Shown here: positions 13,799 through 22,449 of the stretch, piece by piece
Layout of the letters: the number at the start of each line of letters is the position of its first letter
Numbering within the stretch: the stretch's first letter is position 1
IMG/VR virus record: IMGVR_UViG_3300028590_000051
Span: 1-38,049 of that record
Length of the DNA stretch: 38,049 nt
Direction: 5' to 3' (one strand)
From: a virus
The notes under the pieces: model-generated
Database searches by the model: none
Told to the model about the DNA's origin: nothing
The model's input: only the letters and a program-made list of their open reading frames with translations
Position numbers and translations under genes: made by a program

Positions 13799-14494
13799 TT
13801 AGCGGAAGGTGGCGACGACCATCGAGCCGCCGTCAATTGACCCAGTCAGCGATGCGGACACGGTGATAGCAGCCCCGGAAGTGGGCGCGTCGGCTCCGCT
13901 GTGACCGACGTTCACGCTGGAGAACGAACTTGAGAGATCGGATCGCTCGGTCGCGTTTGTCCATGACACTGCTGCCGCCCCGTCGTTGCGAAGGTGGAAC
14001 CCAGCAGCAAAAAGGAGCCCTTCAGCGGAGGTGTTTACGGATGGGGGGCTGAACGTGTTGGTGCCAAATACGGTGGCTCCGTCGCTGTCCACTGCAGTTG
14101 CAGATGATATGTCGTAAACCGCCCAAACGCCAGCTAGGCCGCCGGCATTGCAGGCGCCAGAGGCGGTGACAACAATGTCCGCAGTGGTTCCGGTTGGGAC
14201 CGCCGCGATATAGAAAGCGATCCGGTAAAAGTACGTGTTTGCTACGACCTGCCCGTTGGGAACCACTGTTGCGGCAACACCGCCGATTGTGACCGAAGAG
14301 ATGGTCCTTGAGAACGAGCTAGTAAGCGTCACTGCGGCGATGACGTAGCGAGTGTCCGAAGGCGGGCCGATAGCTTGCCCAGCGAAGGTGTAGGTTGTTT
14401 TCCCCGTCCCGTCGAACGTCGTGGCCTGAAATTCGGCTCGGGGCGGCGCCAGTCCGCCACCACCAAACCCAGTAAGCTGATTGACCTGGAACAT
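13799..14494 (-). CDS. Beta-rich virion or tail-associated protein
   Basis: 231 residues, rich in Thr, Ser, Ala and Gly, with repeated strand patterns (VIAAVTLTSSFSRTISSVTI; ITVSASLTGSIDGGSMVV) and almost no charge. This composition is typical of jelly-roll or Ig-like virion surface proteins. It follows a tail protein gene with a shared stop/start and precedes the endolysin. No named family is recognised; attachment or decoration is inferred. Confidence 0.6.
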   Translation of the reverse strand: MFQVNQLTGFGGGGLAPPRAEFQATTFDGTGKTTYTFAGQAIGPPSDTRYVIAAVTLTSSFSRTISSVTIGGVAATVVPNGQVVANTYFYRIAFYIAAVPTGTTADIVVTASGACNAGGLAGVWAVYDISSATAVDSDGATVFGTNTFSPPSVNTSAEGLLFAAGFHLRNDGAAAVSWTNATERSDLSSSFSSVNVGHSGADAPTSGAAITVSASLTGSIDGGSMVVATFR

Positions 14495-15180
14495 CAGTCG
14501 TCATTCCCGACGTTCGTGGTATAGTGGATTTTCAGCCCGATGAGCTTGGCATCGACGGCCATCGTATCAGACCCATTGCCGACAACGCGGGTCACGCGGA
14601 ACGCCACTAGTTCTTCAGCCCCCGGGGAGCCAGCTACGGTCACCGCAGTGCTTTCTGGGCTGATATAGACATCGTTGGTGGTGCCGCCCGTGTCGACGGT
14701 CGCCACCTCTGTGCCCCATGCAGTGTCAAGCGCATCGTCATTGGCGAACGCGACGGCCTCGATACCCCACGCCACGCCGAAATTGGTCGTGGTCGACCCA
14801 TGCGTCCAGATGAACTGCGCTATCAGCGTGCCCTCGTCCCATGACTTCGGCATCTGGATCATGAACTGCGCGAACTCTTCCGCCGAGGAGTCAAAGTCTA
14901 GTGTCTTAACCATCACCTTGTTGGTGGTCGTTTCGGCCGTGCCTGATGCGGCGCCGCTCGTCGTTGCGGCGATCATTGCTGACGCCGGCATCCAGATGGT
15001 GTGCTGCCCAACAGTGGTCAGCGTGCCAGCTACCGGGTTCAGCGTCTTGATCTGCGCCATCACCTCGCGGATTGCATTGTTGAGGTTCGCCATAGCGCAC
15101 CCCTCGGCAATGCTGATGCCGGCAATATCGGTGTTGTTCGCCGCCGTGGTGTCCCAGTCGGCTACGCTGTTCTTTGCCAT
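14494..15180 (-). CDS. Tail fibre-like virion protein
   Basis: 228 residues. The opening (WDTTAANNTDIAGISIAEGC, then NLNNAIREVMAQIK) is a common N-terminal module of phage tail fibre proteins. The remainder (NKVMVKTLDFDSSAEEFAQF, WGIEAVAFANDDALD, then a VDAKLIGLKIHY close) is a jelly-roll-like domain found next to it in many proteobacterial phages. Likely a receptor-facing or tail-tip part. Whether it binds sugar is not shown. Confidence 0.7.
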   Translation of the reverse strand: MAKNSVADWDTTAANNTDIAGISIAEGCAMANLNNAIREVMAQIKTLNPVAGTLTTVGQHTIWMPASAMIAATTSGAASGTAETTTNKVMVKTLDFDSSAEEFAQFMIQMPKSWDEGTLIAQFIWTHGSTTTNFGVAWGIEAVAFANDDALDTAWGTEVATVDTGGTTNDVYISPESTAVTVAGSPGAEELVAFRVTRVVGNGSDTMAVDAKLIGLKIHYTTNVGNDD

Positions 15181-15189
15181 GTGGTTTCC

Positions 15190-15834
15190 TTACCTTCCGC
15201 CGCTGGCGTATTCGCCGCCCGACGCTGGGCCGCCGCTTTGAGGATTGCGGCTCTGGCCGCTGTGCAGCCGCTCCATCGCGGCGACAGAGCCGGGCCCGCT
15301 GTTGAGTGCTGCGTATTTCTGTGCTGGGGTCATCGCTGGAGCTTGTCTCGGCAGCCCAGCCGTGTTCTTGCCGCCACCGAACAGCATCTGCAGGATGCCG
15401 CCCTGCTGTGGCCCACCAAGCAACCCAGGCAACCCGCCCAATCCGTTCTTCGATGGTCCGGTCAGCAGCTCCAGCAGCCCGCCGCCACCTAGCAGGCTGG
15501 CGAGCGGGTTGGTTTGCTCCATCCGTCCCGAAACGCGGTTGACGGACGGAGTTGCGCCCATCGCAGCCATATCCATGCGGGTTGGAGCGGACGCCGGGCG
15601 GCTCTGAGGCAATGGAGGCATGGCGCCACCAGAGGCGGCTACAGGAACGCCGCCCTGATATGACATCCACCCGGCAGGAGCCATGTTACCAGTCGGCGTC
15701 GCGGCCTTGATCGCAGACAGCGCTGGATTAGCTCCGGCATAGGTGTTCAGCCACTGGAGCTGCTCCGACTGCGATAGCCTCGGCATTCCTAGAGTGTCGA
15801 ACGTTCCGTTCAGTAGCTGGTCGTAGGAAGCCAT
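15190..15834 (-). CDS. Gly/Pro-rich structural protein, unknown
   Basis: 214 residues. The start (YDQLLNGTFDTLGMPRLSQ) is folded-looking, then the protein becomes Gly-, Pro-, Ala- and Met-rich with repeats such as LLGGGGLLELLTG and GLPGLLGG, ending in Ser/Gly. Such low-complexity proteins occur next to ejection and tail genes in podoviruses. It is read just downstream of a strong terminator, so it needs its own promoter or read-through. Confidence 0.5.
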   Translation of the reverse strand: MASYDQLLNGTFDTLGMPRLSQSEQLQWLNTYAGANPALSAIKAATPTGNMAPAGWMSYQGGVPVAASGGAMPPLPQSRPASAPTRMDMAAMGATPSVNRVSGRMEQTNPLASLLGGGGLLELLTGPSKNGLGGLPGLLGGPQQGGILQMLFGGGKNTAGLPRQAPAMTPAQKYAALNSGPGSVAAMERLHSGQSRNPQSGGPASGGEYASGGR

Positions 15835-15850
15835 TGCGGAGCCTTCATAG

Positions 15851-15875
15851 AAAAAGGCCCCGAAGGGCCTTGTTG
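15851..15875 (-). terminator. Rho-independent terminator with UUCG tetraloop
   Basis: Read on the minus strand: AAGGCCC, loop TTCG, GGGCCTT, then a run of T. A 7-base-pair GC-rich stem closed by a C(UUCG)G loop and a U tract is a textbook intrinsic terminator. It lies between the ejection-protein operon and the downstream virion/lysis genes on that strand, only about 20 bases before the next minus-strand start. Confidence 0.8.
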
Positions 15876-15927
15876 GATGCTTATGGTCGGCTTAGTTTGG
15901 CCGGATGCGCGTTTTTGGAAGTCATTG

Positions 15928-16155
15928 ATGGCCAGCCGAGACCAGGAGTCCGATGCAGAACGCATCCTCCGCGACTTCGAGGATAGTTTTGGCCGATCTT
16001 CAGCGGAGATCGACGCGCAGCGCACCGCGCACCACGTGTCAGAGATGGACAGAAAGCTCGACTACTTGCAGTACGCGGTGAACGCCTTACGAGCACCGCT
16101 TTGGCTTTGCGCCGTATGCCTCGTTGTTCTGATGGGGAAGTCCTGGCTTGGGTAG
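15928..16155 (+). CDS. Small C-tail-anchored membrane protein
   Basis: 75 residues from ATG 15928, chosen for the GGAAG upstream; an in-frame start at 15877 lies in the terminator flank. A charged helical region (QESDAERILRDFEDSFG; ILRDF-type heptads) is followed by one C-terminal span (APLWLCAVCLVVLMG). It is on the opposite strand to the surrounding virion genes and overlaps the next gene, so the two form an inserted unit. Function is unknown. Confidence 0.5.
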   Translation: MASRDQESDAERILRDFEDSFGRSSAEIDAQRTAHHVSEMDRKLDYLQYAVNALRAPLWLCAVCLVVLMGKSWLG

Positions 16156-16393
16156 CCCGATTGACCTTGACCCCGGCGACTATCGCGAACGGAAGCCGAA
16201 GGGCTGGCGGTGGCGGTTGCCTTGGAGCCACCCGGAGGACAGCAAGTTACCGCTTGTCCTTATGATCGGGTGTATTGGGTTCTTGGTGTACTTCTTCGTC
16301 AACATGCCGGCTGACGTACGTGGGATCGCCGCAGGGGTGGCGGTGGCCGCCTTCTTTGCTGGCGGCTTGTTCATGTGGGCGTTCAGCGACTAG
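16148..16393 (+). CDS. Small two-span membrane protein
   Basis: 81 residues from a TTG at 16148 that overlaps the previous gene by 8 bases. A charged Trp-rich start (GWRWRLPWSHPEDS) is followed by two hydrophobic spans (LVLMIGCIGFLVYFFVN; GIAAGVAVAAFFAGGLFMWAF). The stop falls in CTAG shared with the convergent ejection-protein gene. The pair may be a moron, for example a superinfection-exclusion or lysis-timing unit; the sequence only shows membrane location. Confidence 0.5.
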   Translation: MGSPIDLDPGDYRERKPKGWRWRLPWSHPEDSKLPLVLMIGCIGFLVYFFVNMPADVRGIAAGVAVAAFFAGGLFMWAFSD

Positions 16394-17997
16394 TCCCCGC
16401 CGCGGACCACAATCTGGATGGGCTCGCGCTTCTTCGTCACTTCAAGCGGCAACAGAGCGGGCGGTAGCATCCCTTTTGGAGCCGGCAGCTTTGGAAGCAC
16501 CGGAAGATTGGGAGTGGCTACGGCCTTCGCGGCGCGCTCGGCGGCTCGTGTCGTCAGGATTTCGGAGCCCTTGCGAGCCGCTGAGCCAACCATCATGCCG
16601 GGGATGCCGCCGAGCGCCAGCCCGATAGAGCCGCCAACGACGTTGTTGCCGTTGTTGCCGAGCCCGAATCCGAACTTGCCAATCAACCGTGCGATGTTGT
16701 CCACAACGCCACCGTTCGCCACCCGCTTGATTTCTGCCAATTCAGCCTGGTTGAACAGCGCTCGCGTCTTGGGATTGCGAAGAATGGCCTGGAACTTGAG
16801 GCGAAGCCCGTTGGTCACACCCGACGCTTGGAACTCCGCCTGCGTGATGGCTTCTTCGATGATGGCGAGTTTCTTCGCTCGAGCCCATGTGGAGATGCCC
16901 TCAAGCATGTCGTTGGCCGCCTGCTTGCCGCCAGCACCGACCATCTGTTCCGGCTTCAACCCACCGATCAGGTCATCAAGCCCGTCGATGATTTCGTTCG
17001 CGAAGCGCTTGGTTCGGTCTTTCTTCGCCTCGATAACTACGTCTTGCGCCAACTGCCGCAAGTTGTGCAACCGGGACAGTTTGATGCCGCCAGCGCTCGC
17101 ACCGTCGTTAACGATGTCTACCATCTTGCGGTAGACATCGACCGCCTGCCCATCAAGGGTCGGGTCAATCTCCGCTTTCATCGCCTTGTCTACTAGCTTC
17201 GAGGCAAATTCTTTGAAGGTATCGGCGTTTACACCAGCGTTCGCCGCGCGGCTGTTCTCAAAGAGCGCACTGGCGGTCGCCCTCAGCTCCGAAGCCGCCG
17301 GGGCTCCCTTGATCGCCTTCGTGGTGGCGCTGCGCTGCGCAATGGACTGGCCGACCTTATTCTTGATCGCGCCCGCAGCCGGGAACAGCGTGCCAAGCCC
17401 CGCTCCGAGCGCCATGCTCGTGCCAACCTGACCAAGATCGCCCCCCCGCGCAGCCGTATCGGCCCCGCTCAAGACCGCGCCCGACGTACCTCCGGCTATC
17501 AGCCGCTGCGGAAGACTGCCGACCGTGCCAAGCAGGCGCCCGCCGACTGATGTCATCCCAAGCGGGGCAAGTGCTACCACCGAGCCGGTGATGTTGCCCG
17601 CAGTACGAGCGCCACCGGTCTTCTCTCGTAGGGCTTCGTCTGCCGCTTTGAACTCATCCTGATACTGCCCCGCATCGCCGCCATGCAGCAGGGCCTTCAG
17701 ATTTGCATCCAGCCCGCGCCTGGCATCGGACAGTGCCGGGCCGGCAACCGGGATGCCCTCGATGATACCGCGGCCAAACGACATTGCCTCGTCGGCCATG
17801 CTGGGGCGCTGAGACGGAAGGTCCGCGACCTTGCCGCTAAGGGTTTGGGACGCCAGCGATGCCGCTTCAAACGCGGGGTTGGCCTTCCCCTGCATCTGCC
17901 GATAGGCCGAGCCAAGCCTCTTTACGGCTTCAATGTCGCCTTTTGCGTTGGCGGCTTTGATGCCTGCCGCCAAACGCTCTAGAGTGATCGCGGCCAT
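16390..17997 (-). CDS. Large internal virion / ejection-type protein
   Basis: 535 residues, Ala/Gly-rich and mostly helical. The N-terminus is soluble (TLERLAAGIKAANAKGD). Gly-rich hydrophobic patches follow near residues 130-215 (ITGSVVALAPLGMTSVGG; LGAGLGTLFPAAGAI) and again near 445-475 (GGSIGLALGGIPGMMVGSA). These resemble segments in podovirus ejection proteins that cross the cell envelope during DNA injection. Size and position after two other candidate ejection genes match the gp7/gp20/gp16 trio of P22 by analogy, not by visible homology. Confidence 0.6.
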   Translation of the reverse strand: MAAITLERLAAGIKAANAKGDIEAVKRLGSAYRQMQGKANPAFEAASLASQTLSGKVADLPSQRPSMADEAMSFGRGIIEGIPVAGPALSDARRGLDANLKALLHGGDAGQYQDEFKAADEALREKTGGARTAGNITGSVVALAPLGMTSVGGRLLGTVGSLPQRLIAGGTSGAVLSGADTAARGGDLGQVGTSMALGAGLGTLFPAAGAIKNKVGQSIAQRSATTKAIKGAPAASELRATASALFENSRAANAGVNADTFKEFASKLVDKAMKAEIDPTLDGQAVDVYRKMVDIVNDGASAGGIKLSRLHNLRQLAQDVVIEAKKDRTKRFANEIIDGLDDLIGGLKPEQMVGAGGKQAANDMLEGISTWARAKKLAIIEEAITQAEFQASGVTNGLRLKFQAILRNPKTRALFNQAELAEIKRVANGGVVDNIARLIGKFGFGLGNNGNNVVGGSIGLALGGIPGMMVGSAARKGSEILTTRAAERAAKAVATPNLPVLPKLPAPKGMLPPALLPLEVTKKREPIQIVVRGGD

Positions 17998-18977
17998 CAG
18001 ATGCCAAGCCCCGTTAGAATGCCCTCAATCTCTGCGTCGCCCCCACCAGCGCCACCACCGGTTGGAACGTCGTACTTGGACGCCTCAATGGCGGCGATGT
18101 AGGAGGCAAGGCGCGCCTTCTTGTTCTTCACGGACGACGCGTCCTCACCAAATTTCGGAGTGACACTTTCGATGATCTTGGCGACTTCGCCCGCTGGAGC
18201 GGCTTGACCTGAAATCGCATAGAGATACGATTGAGCGATGTTGGTGAGCGCGTTCGTTGCGCTCTGGTAGTCGGGAGCCGTGAGGGCGAGGCCCGGCCGA
18301 CCAACCCCAATCCCGCCGACGCCGACTTCTGCACCAACCGCCTGCGACCACGGGTCCGCGAGCTTGTCGTAAATGCCGTTAGGGCCGAGGAGCAGTTCCT
18401 TGTCGCCCTGGATCACACCAGCCAGCTTCGCTGCCCGCACATCGGCATCGGTTGGGGGCTTTGATGCCGCATTCGCGGGATCCTGCGGGCCGCCGGGGAT
18501 GAACTCAAGCCCACCCTCCGCGTTCCAACGGTAGCCTGCGGGTGGAGCCGGCCCCGTGTTTGTCTCCGGCGTACGGAAGTCGCCCAGCACCTCAAACGTC
18601 TTCGGGTCGACAAGCTGGCCGTTGATCTCGATGGGCTGCTGGCCTTTCGATGCATCGAGCCACGACTTGAACGCCGTCGCTCCGTCCATGCCACCCTGCT
18701 CGATGGCATCCGCGAACTGTGCGCCGCCGGGCTGAGCCCTCAGATAGGCGGCCGTGCTGTTCTTGGCATTCGCCTCGTTCTGCGCCTTCAACTGCAACTG
18801 CGCCTGTTCGGCGCGCAGCGGGGCCTGTTCCTCGGTGTACTTCGACGCCTCGCGAAGGCCCTTCTGCCATGTCTTGCCGCGCGTCAGCCCTACGCCAATA
18901 TCGTTGAGCGGCTGGCGCACGCCCATGAGAAGCTGGCCCAGCTTGTTGTCAGGCGGAATGAGGTCGAACAGGCCCAT
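17997..18977 (-). CDS. Internal virion / ejection-associated protein
   Basis: 326 residues. The N-terminal region (GLFDLIPPDNKLGQLLMGVR) is followed by a coiled-coil stretch (APLRAEQAQLQLKAQNEANA, about 52-75), a central Pro/Gly section, and a C-terminal helical domain (SATNALTNIAQSYLYAIS; KARLASYIAAIEASKYD). The last part resembles a recurring phage virion domain of unknown name. It is one base away from the larger ejection-type gene, in line with a shared complex. Confidence 0.55.
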   Translation of the reverse strand: MGLFDLIPPDNKLGQLLMGVRQPLNDIGVGLTRGKTWQKGLREASKYTEEQAPLRAEQAQLQLKAQNEANAKNSTAAYLRAQPGGAQFADAIEQGGMDGATAFKSWLDASKGQQPIEINGQLVDPKTFEVLGDFRTPETNTGPAPPAGYRWNAEGGLEFIPGGPQDPANAASKPPTDADVRAAKLAGVIQGDKELLLGPNGIYDKLADPWSQAVGAEVGVGGIGVGRPGLALTAPDYQSATNALTNIAQSYLYAISGQAAPAGEVAKIIESVTPKFGEDASSVKNKKARLASYIAAIEASKYDVPTGGGAGGGDAEIEGILTGLGI

Positions 18978-18986
18978 GATCGTCTC

Positions 18987-19610
18987 CTAGAGCAACGACA
19001 GCGCAGTGCCGGCGAGGGTCTGCCACCACGGAGCTTCCTGCTCCATGCCCGGCGTCTCTGACGTCGAGTTGTTGGCCTGAAGCAACTGCAGGAACCGGTT
19101 GAAATCTGCGTTATTCGCGGTGTCCTGCACGCCGCCGGCCAGCAACTGCGTGAGCCCCGGCTGCGTCGATGCCTGCTGCAACTGCGGGAGCAACTGAGCT
19201 GCCTGAACCTGTCGATCCTGCCCGGCATTGTACTGCGCCATGTCCAGCGCCCCGAGATTGGAGGCGAGGCTGTCGGTCAGCGTGTCGGTGTGAACGTTTG
19301 AGCCATAGCGGCCTGAGCCGCCGATCGAGGCATTGACGTCGCCCATGATGTCGGAGCGGAGGTTGTCCCGCACTGCCCGATATCCTGGCGCCTCGACGCC
19401 GATATTCTTGCCCGCAGCCGTATCGGCAAACGACGTGATCGCCCCGCCGATGCCCTGCGAGTACCCGGCCGGGTTGGCGCCAGCCAGCAGGCTTGCAATG
19501 CCCTGCTGAGTTCCAGCGCTAGGAGCCGGAGCCTTGGTGTTGATCCAGTTGCTGAGCTGATTGCCAAGCTGTTTCCCGCGCTTGGTTGCAGGATCGTCGC
19601 CGCCACCCAT
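18987..19610 (-). CDS. Virion protein, possibly of the ejection set
   Basis: 207 residues, Gln-, Ala- and Gly-rich. The N-terminal basic patch (PATKRGKQLGNQLSNWIN) is followed by a helical body with heavy Gln (AGQDRQVQAAQLLPQLQQAS). Such Gln/Ala-rich helical proteins lie before the larger ejection proteins in P22-like genomes. The identification rests on gene order and composition only. Confidence 0.5.
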   Translation of the reverse strand: MGGGDDPATKRGKQLGNQLSNWINTKAPAPSAGTQQGIASLLAGANPAGYSQGIGGAITSFADTAAGKNIGVEAPGYRAVRDNLRSDIMGDVNASIGGSGRYGSNVHTDTLTDSLASNLGALDMAQYNAGQDRQVQAAQLLPQLQQASTQPGLTQLLAGGVQDTANNADFNRFLQLLQANNSTSETPGMEQEAPWWQTLAGTALSLL

Positions 19611-19611
19611 G

Positions 19612-20022
19612 TCAGGTCGCCTTTCTGTAGTGCCACACGCCGTCCGCGAACGACGCGTTGAAATCCGGGAATACCTTGCGCCAGTCGCGCCCTTGGAACC
19701 GCACCGAAGCGCAGTGCTCTTTCTTCGCCTGCCACATCAGCAGATCCATGCTGCCGCGCATCCGCTTGATGCCGCCGCCCAACCCGCCTGCGTAGATGAT
19801 CCAGAACGTCCGCCGGTTCGTGGCGCTGTCCCGCGTCACCTGAGTGGCGACGTAGGCCTCGCTGGGCTCCCTGACGCGCCAGAACTGCAATTCGCCCGTG
19901 AGGGCCTGCTCGAGCACATCAGCGAGTGACCGCTTGGCATCGAGATGGATCACCCGGCGCAGATCGGTGCAGATCGCGGCCCATTCGTGCAGCACGCGAG
20001 CCGGTGGCAGTCTCTCCAGCAT
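19612..20022 (-). CDS. GNAT-like fold phage protein
   Basis: 136 residues from ATG 20022; the longer in-frame ORF to 20238 overlaps the neighbour and has shadow-like composition. Strand-helix alternation (LQFWRVREPSEAYVATQVTR; RTFWIIYAGG; MRGSMDLLMWQAKKEHCASV) matches a GNAT-fold family often found in phage tail/head modules. An acetyltransferase role has not been shown for these phage forms; some may be structural or assembly proteins. Confidence 0.55.
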   Translation of the reverse strand: MLERLPPARVLHEWAAICTDLRRVIHLDAKRSLADVLEQALTGELQFWRVREPSEAYVATQVTRDSATNRRTFWIIYAGGLGGGIKRMRGSMDLLMWQAKKEHCASVRFQGRDWRKVFPDFNASFADGVWHYRKAT

Positions 20023-20024
20023 GG

Positions 20025-20360
20025 TCAGGCCGATGGAACCGTGTAGGTGGCTGTTACGTGCACCTGATTGGCCGCACTGGCCGTTGCCCGGAGCAGGTCG
20101 CCGGCCTCGAGCTGGATCGCGTCCCGGTCGGTGTACGGGGTGTTTGCCGTCATCGCCAGCGTGCCCCTGATCTTGTAGGCCACGCCGCCGCGGTAGATAT
20201 CCAGGATGAGGGTCGGGGTGTTCCCGCTTACCTCGCAAGCCCGCACATATTCAACCGTGCAGCCAGTATTGCCGCCATCAACGATGGTCGTGGCGCTCGT
20301 GCCGCTGAGAGCGACAGCAGCCGTCTTGAGAATGCCGTCCTTGGTCTGGAAGATGGTCAT
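20025..20360 (-). CDS. Small beta-rich virion protein (111 aa)
   Basis: 111 residues of alternating strands (ILKTAAVALSGTSATTIV; PTLILDIYRGGVAYKIRG; DLLRATASAANQVHVTATY) with few charges, typical of a compact beta sandwich of a virion or tail surface protein. It lies between the beta-propeller and the GNAT-like gene with minimal spacing. No named family. Confidence 0.55.
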   Translation of the reverse strand: MTIFQTKDGILKTAAVALSGTSATTIVDGGNTGCTVEYVRACEVSGNTPTLILDIYRGGVAYKIRGTLAMTANTPYTDRDAIQLEAGDLLRATASAANQVHVTATYTVPSA

Positions 20361-21805
20361 CGCGCACCACCTGTCGCGACTTCATCGAAGCGAACCCCGC
20401 GGATGAAGTTCCAGTCCTCCCCCGCGGCCACATCGACCTTGGCACTCTGCAACTTCCCAGCCGCCCGCACGCCAGTCGTGCCGCCTGCGTCCATCGTTGC
20501 CGCTGTGGTGTAGGCGGCGGCATCAGCCAGTCGCTCGCGATAGCCTATCGAGACAGTCGCAGCAGAGGCATCGGTGACGACGGTTACCCGCGTCGTCGTA
20601 TCCGACGTGTTGCTGACCAGAGTTGCAGTTTCCGTCTCTGCGGCAAGCGCGGCCCCGTTGAAGAACCCCGCCTTGTAATCAGCGTCGATCCCGAGCAAGC
20701 CTTCCTCACCGCCCACCCAGAACCGGCTATCCGGTCCGTATGGCACGGTATCGACATTACCGAGGGCCCCGGCATTGTCGGCGGTGTAGCCAGGCGAGGC
20801 CATCGAGAAGAGCCCCGTGGTGCTGGTATCGACCGGCACGAACTCATTCAGCCGCAGGTCATAGGCCATGAAGCTCGGGTAGACGGTTTCACTCGCAGCG
20901 GCCTTCTCCTGATGCCGCCACACAATCCGCTGGTTGGCCGCGTCAAAGGCCCCTTCGATCCCGTCCAGAGAGCCCGCCAGTTCCTCCACAAAGGTCCGGT
21001 TGACCTTGTCCTGCCCGATCGCTTCGACGCCGGCCTGACTGGCGCGCTTGAAGCCGTCCGTGTCGCAGAAATAGAGAGCACCCCGCGCCCCGACGATGCC
21101 CCATGGATTGACCGAGCCCGTGCCGTCCTCGAGCTTCACCCGGTTGAAGATCTTGCGGTCCCCGGTGCGCTGCAGCAGATGCACCGCCTTGCGCTGGAGC
21201 ACGATGGCATAGCCCTGGGAGATTTCACCGCCGCCCATCAGGGCCTCGCCGTCAGCAAGCGGCTGATAGCCGGCGCCGGCAGTGGTCCAGTTGGTGTGAT
21301 CGTTGGGAGCCGAGTTGCGAAACAGCAGCGTATCGTCGTCACTGACGCACCCAAACAGGCAATCGAAGGCGACGAACAGCGACTTGAACGCCGGGGCCCC
21401 TGACACTGCATTCAGCCCGGCCGGGGTTTCGACGTTGTAGGCCAAGAGCCCGTCAACCGTGTTGGTCATCACCAGATAGGTGCCGAACTGGCGCATCGAC
21501 CACTTGTCGCCCGATGGAACGGCGTAACCCGTCGCGATCTGCGTCCAGGTAAAGTCGTTCGACATTTCCTGCACGGTAGCCGCAGTGCCGACAAAGACCT
21601 TCTTTGCGCCGGATCGGAGCACAACGGCCGCCCCACCGAGCGGAGCCGCGGGCAACGCGGTCGCACTGGCCGGAATGGCGAGCGATGGGTGCGGGCCATA
21701 GGCGACGCCCGTCTCGTCTTTGCGCATCAGCACGTTGCGGACGTTGGCGGAGACGCCTGCGTTGGACGCCACCATATCCGGGCGATAGGGACCGATCGGC
21801 TGCAT
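20357..21805 (-). CDS. Beta-propeller tail accessory protein (P22 gp10-like role)
   Basis: 482 residues. Repeated four-strand blades are visible from about 60 to 400: WSMRQFGTYLVMTNTVDGLL; AFKSLFVAFDCLFGCVSDDD; RKAVHLLQRTGDRKIF; GARGALYFCDTDGF. The C-terminal domain is Thr/Ala-rich. In short-tailed phages a propeller protein of this size (P22 gp10 is similar in length) caps the portal channel and links to the tail needle or spikes. Gene order (adaptor just upstream) supports this. Assignment is by architecture. Confidence 0.65.
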   Translation of the reverse strand: MQPIGPYRPDMVASNAGVSANVRNVLMRKDETGVAYGPHPSLAIPASATALPAAPLGGAAVVLRSGAKKVFVGTAATVQEMSNDFTWTQIATGYAVPSGDKWSMRQFGTYLVMTNTVDGLLAYNVETPAGLNAVSGAPAFKSLFVAFDCLFGCVSDDDTLLFRNSAPNDHTNWTTAGAGYQPLADGEALMGGGEISQGYAIVLQRKAVHLLQRTGDRKIFNRVKLEDGTGSVNPWGIVGARGALYFCDTDGFKRASQAGVEAIGQDKVNRTFVEELAGSLDGIEGAFDAANQRIVWRHQEKAAASETVYPSFMAYDLRLNEFVPVDTSTTGLFSMASPGYTADNAGALGNVDTVPYGPDSRFWVGGEEGLLGIDADYKAGFFNGAALAAETETATLVSNTSDTTTRVTVVTDASAATVSIGYRERLADAAAYTTAATMDAGGTTGVRAAGKLQSAKVDVAAGEDWNFIRGVRFDEVATGGAR

Positions 21806-22449
21806 CAGCCGTTAGTCCATTCGGATTGGCTGAGCGCCCCACCACGAGACGCCAGGCCCGGGTCAACCGTCAGAACGGCGCGTTTCGACTGCGCAATGCT
21901 GCTCTTGATCGACGGGATGGCCTCGTCAAGCAACTGCTTCCATGCCGAGGCTTCCGACAGGTTCTTGTTGTAGGCACTGCCCCAGACAATCGAGGCCGCC
22001 AGGTAAACGTCGGGGTGGTTGGTCAGCAGCCAGTTGGTCGATGAGGTCGCGAGCGCGAACCGCTGCCGATAGCGGAACCGGAACGGATAAGCGCTGTCCA
22101 GCGGCCGGTCGAAATCGATATTGGTCCCGTCGATGGCCCACTTGGTCGGGCGCCCGCTCGTCGTCAGATACGGGAATGTCCCATCTGCCGCAGGATTGAT
22201 CCGCACCTCATCACTGCCGACTTCCGCGAGGAACAGGGCGATCGGCTGCACGATGGAAACCGCGGAAATATCGATGCGGCGGCTGTCCACCACGCCGGTC
22301 AGCGTCGTGTCAGTCTCCACCGGACCGAGTTCACGATTGAGGCGCGCTTCAGCGAGGGCGATCCAGTCGACAACCTGCCCGGTTTGGCCGGCGCGGACCA
22401 TCCAGTCGAGGACGGAAGCCTGCAGCTCGGTATAGTTGGAGAGAGCCAT
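21805..22449 (-). CDS. Head-to-tail adaptor protein
   Basis: 214 residues opening with NYTELQASVLDWMVRAG and DWIALAEARLNREL, the signature start of the phage adaptor family that binds the portal ring (functional counterpart of P22 gp4). A central beta part follows (KWAIDGTNIDFDRPL; FRFRYRQRFAL), then helices (LLTNHPDVYLAASIVWGSAY). It would sit between portal and tail hub. It shares a base with the propeller gene start. Confidence 0.78.
   Translation of the reverse strand: MALSNYTELQASVLDWMVRAGQTGQVVDWIALAEARLNRELGPVETDTTLTGVVDSRRIDISAVSIVQPIALFLAEVGSDEVRINPAADGTFPYLTTSGRPTKWAIDGTNIDFDRPLDSAYPFRFRYRQRFALATSSTNWLLTNHPDVYLAASIVWGSAYNKNLSEASAWKQLLDEAIPSIKSSIAQSKRAVLTVDPGLASRGGALSQSEWTNG

Noticed and set aside
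15306-15670. Alternate-frame ORFs within the Gly/Pro-rich protein gene
   Set aside because: High-GC repeats keep several frames open; no recognisable sequence in them.
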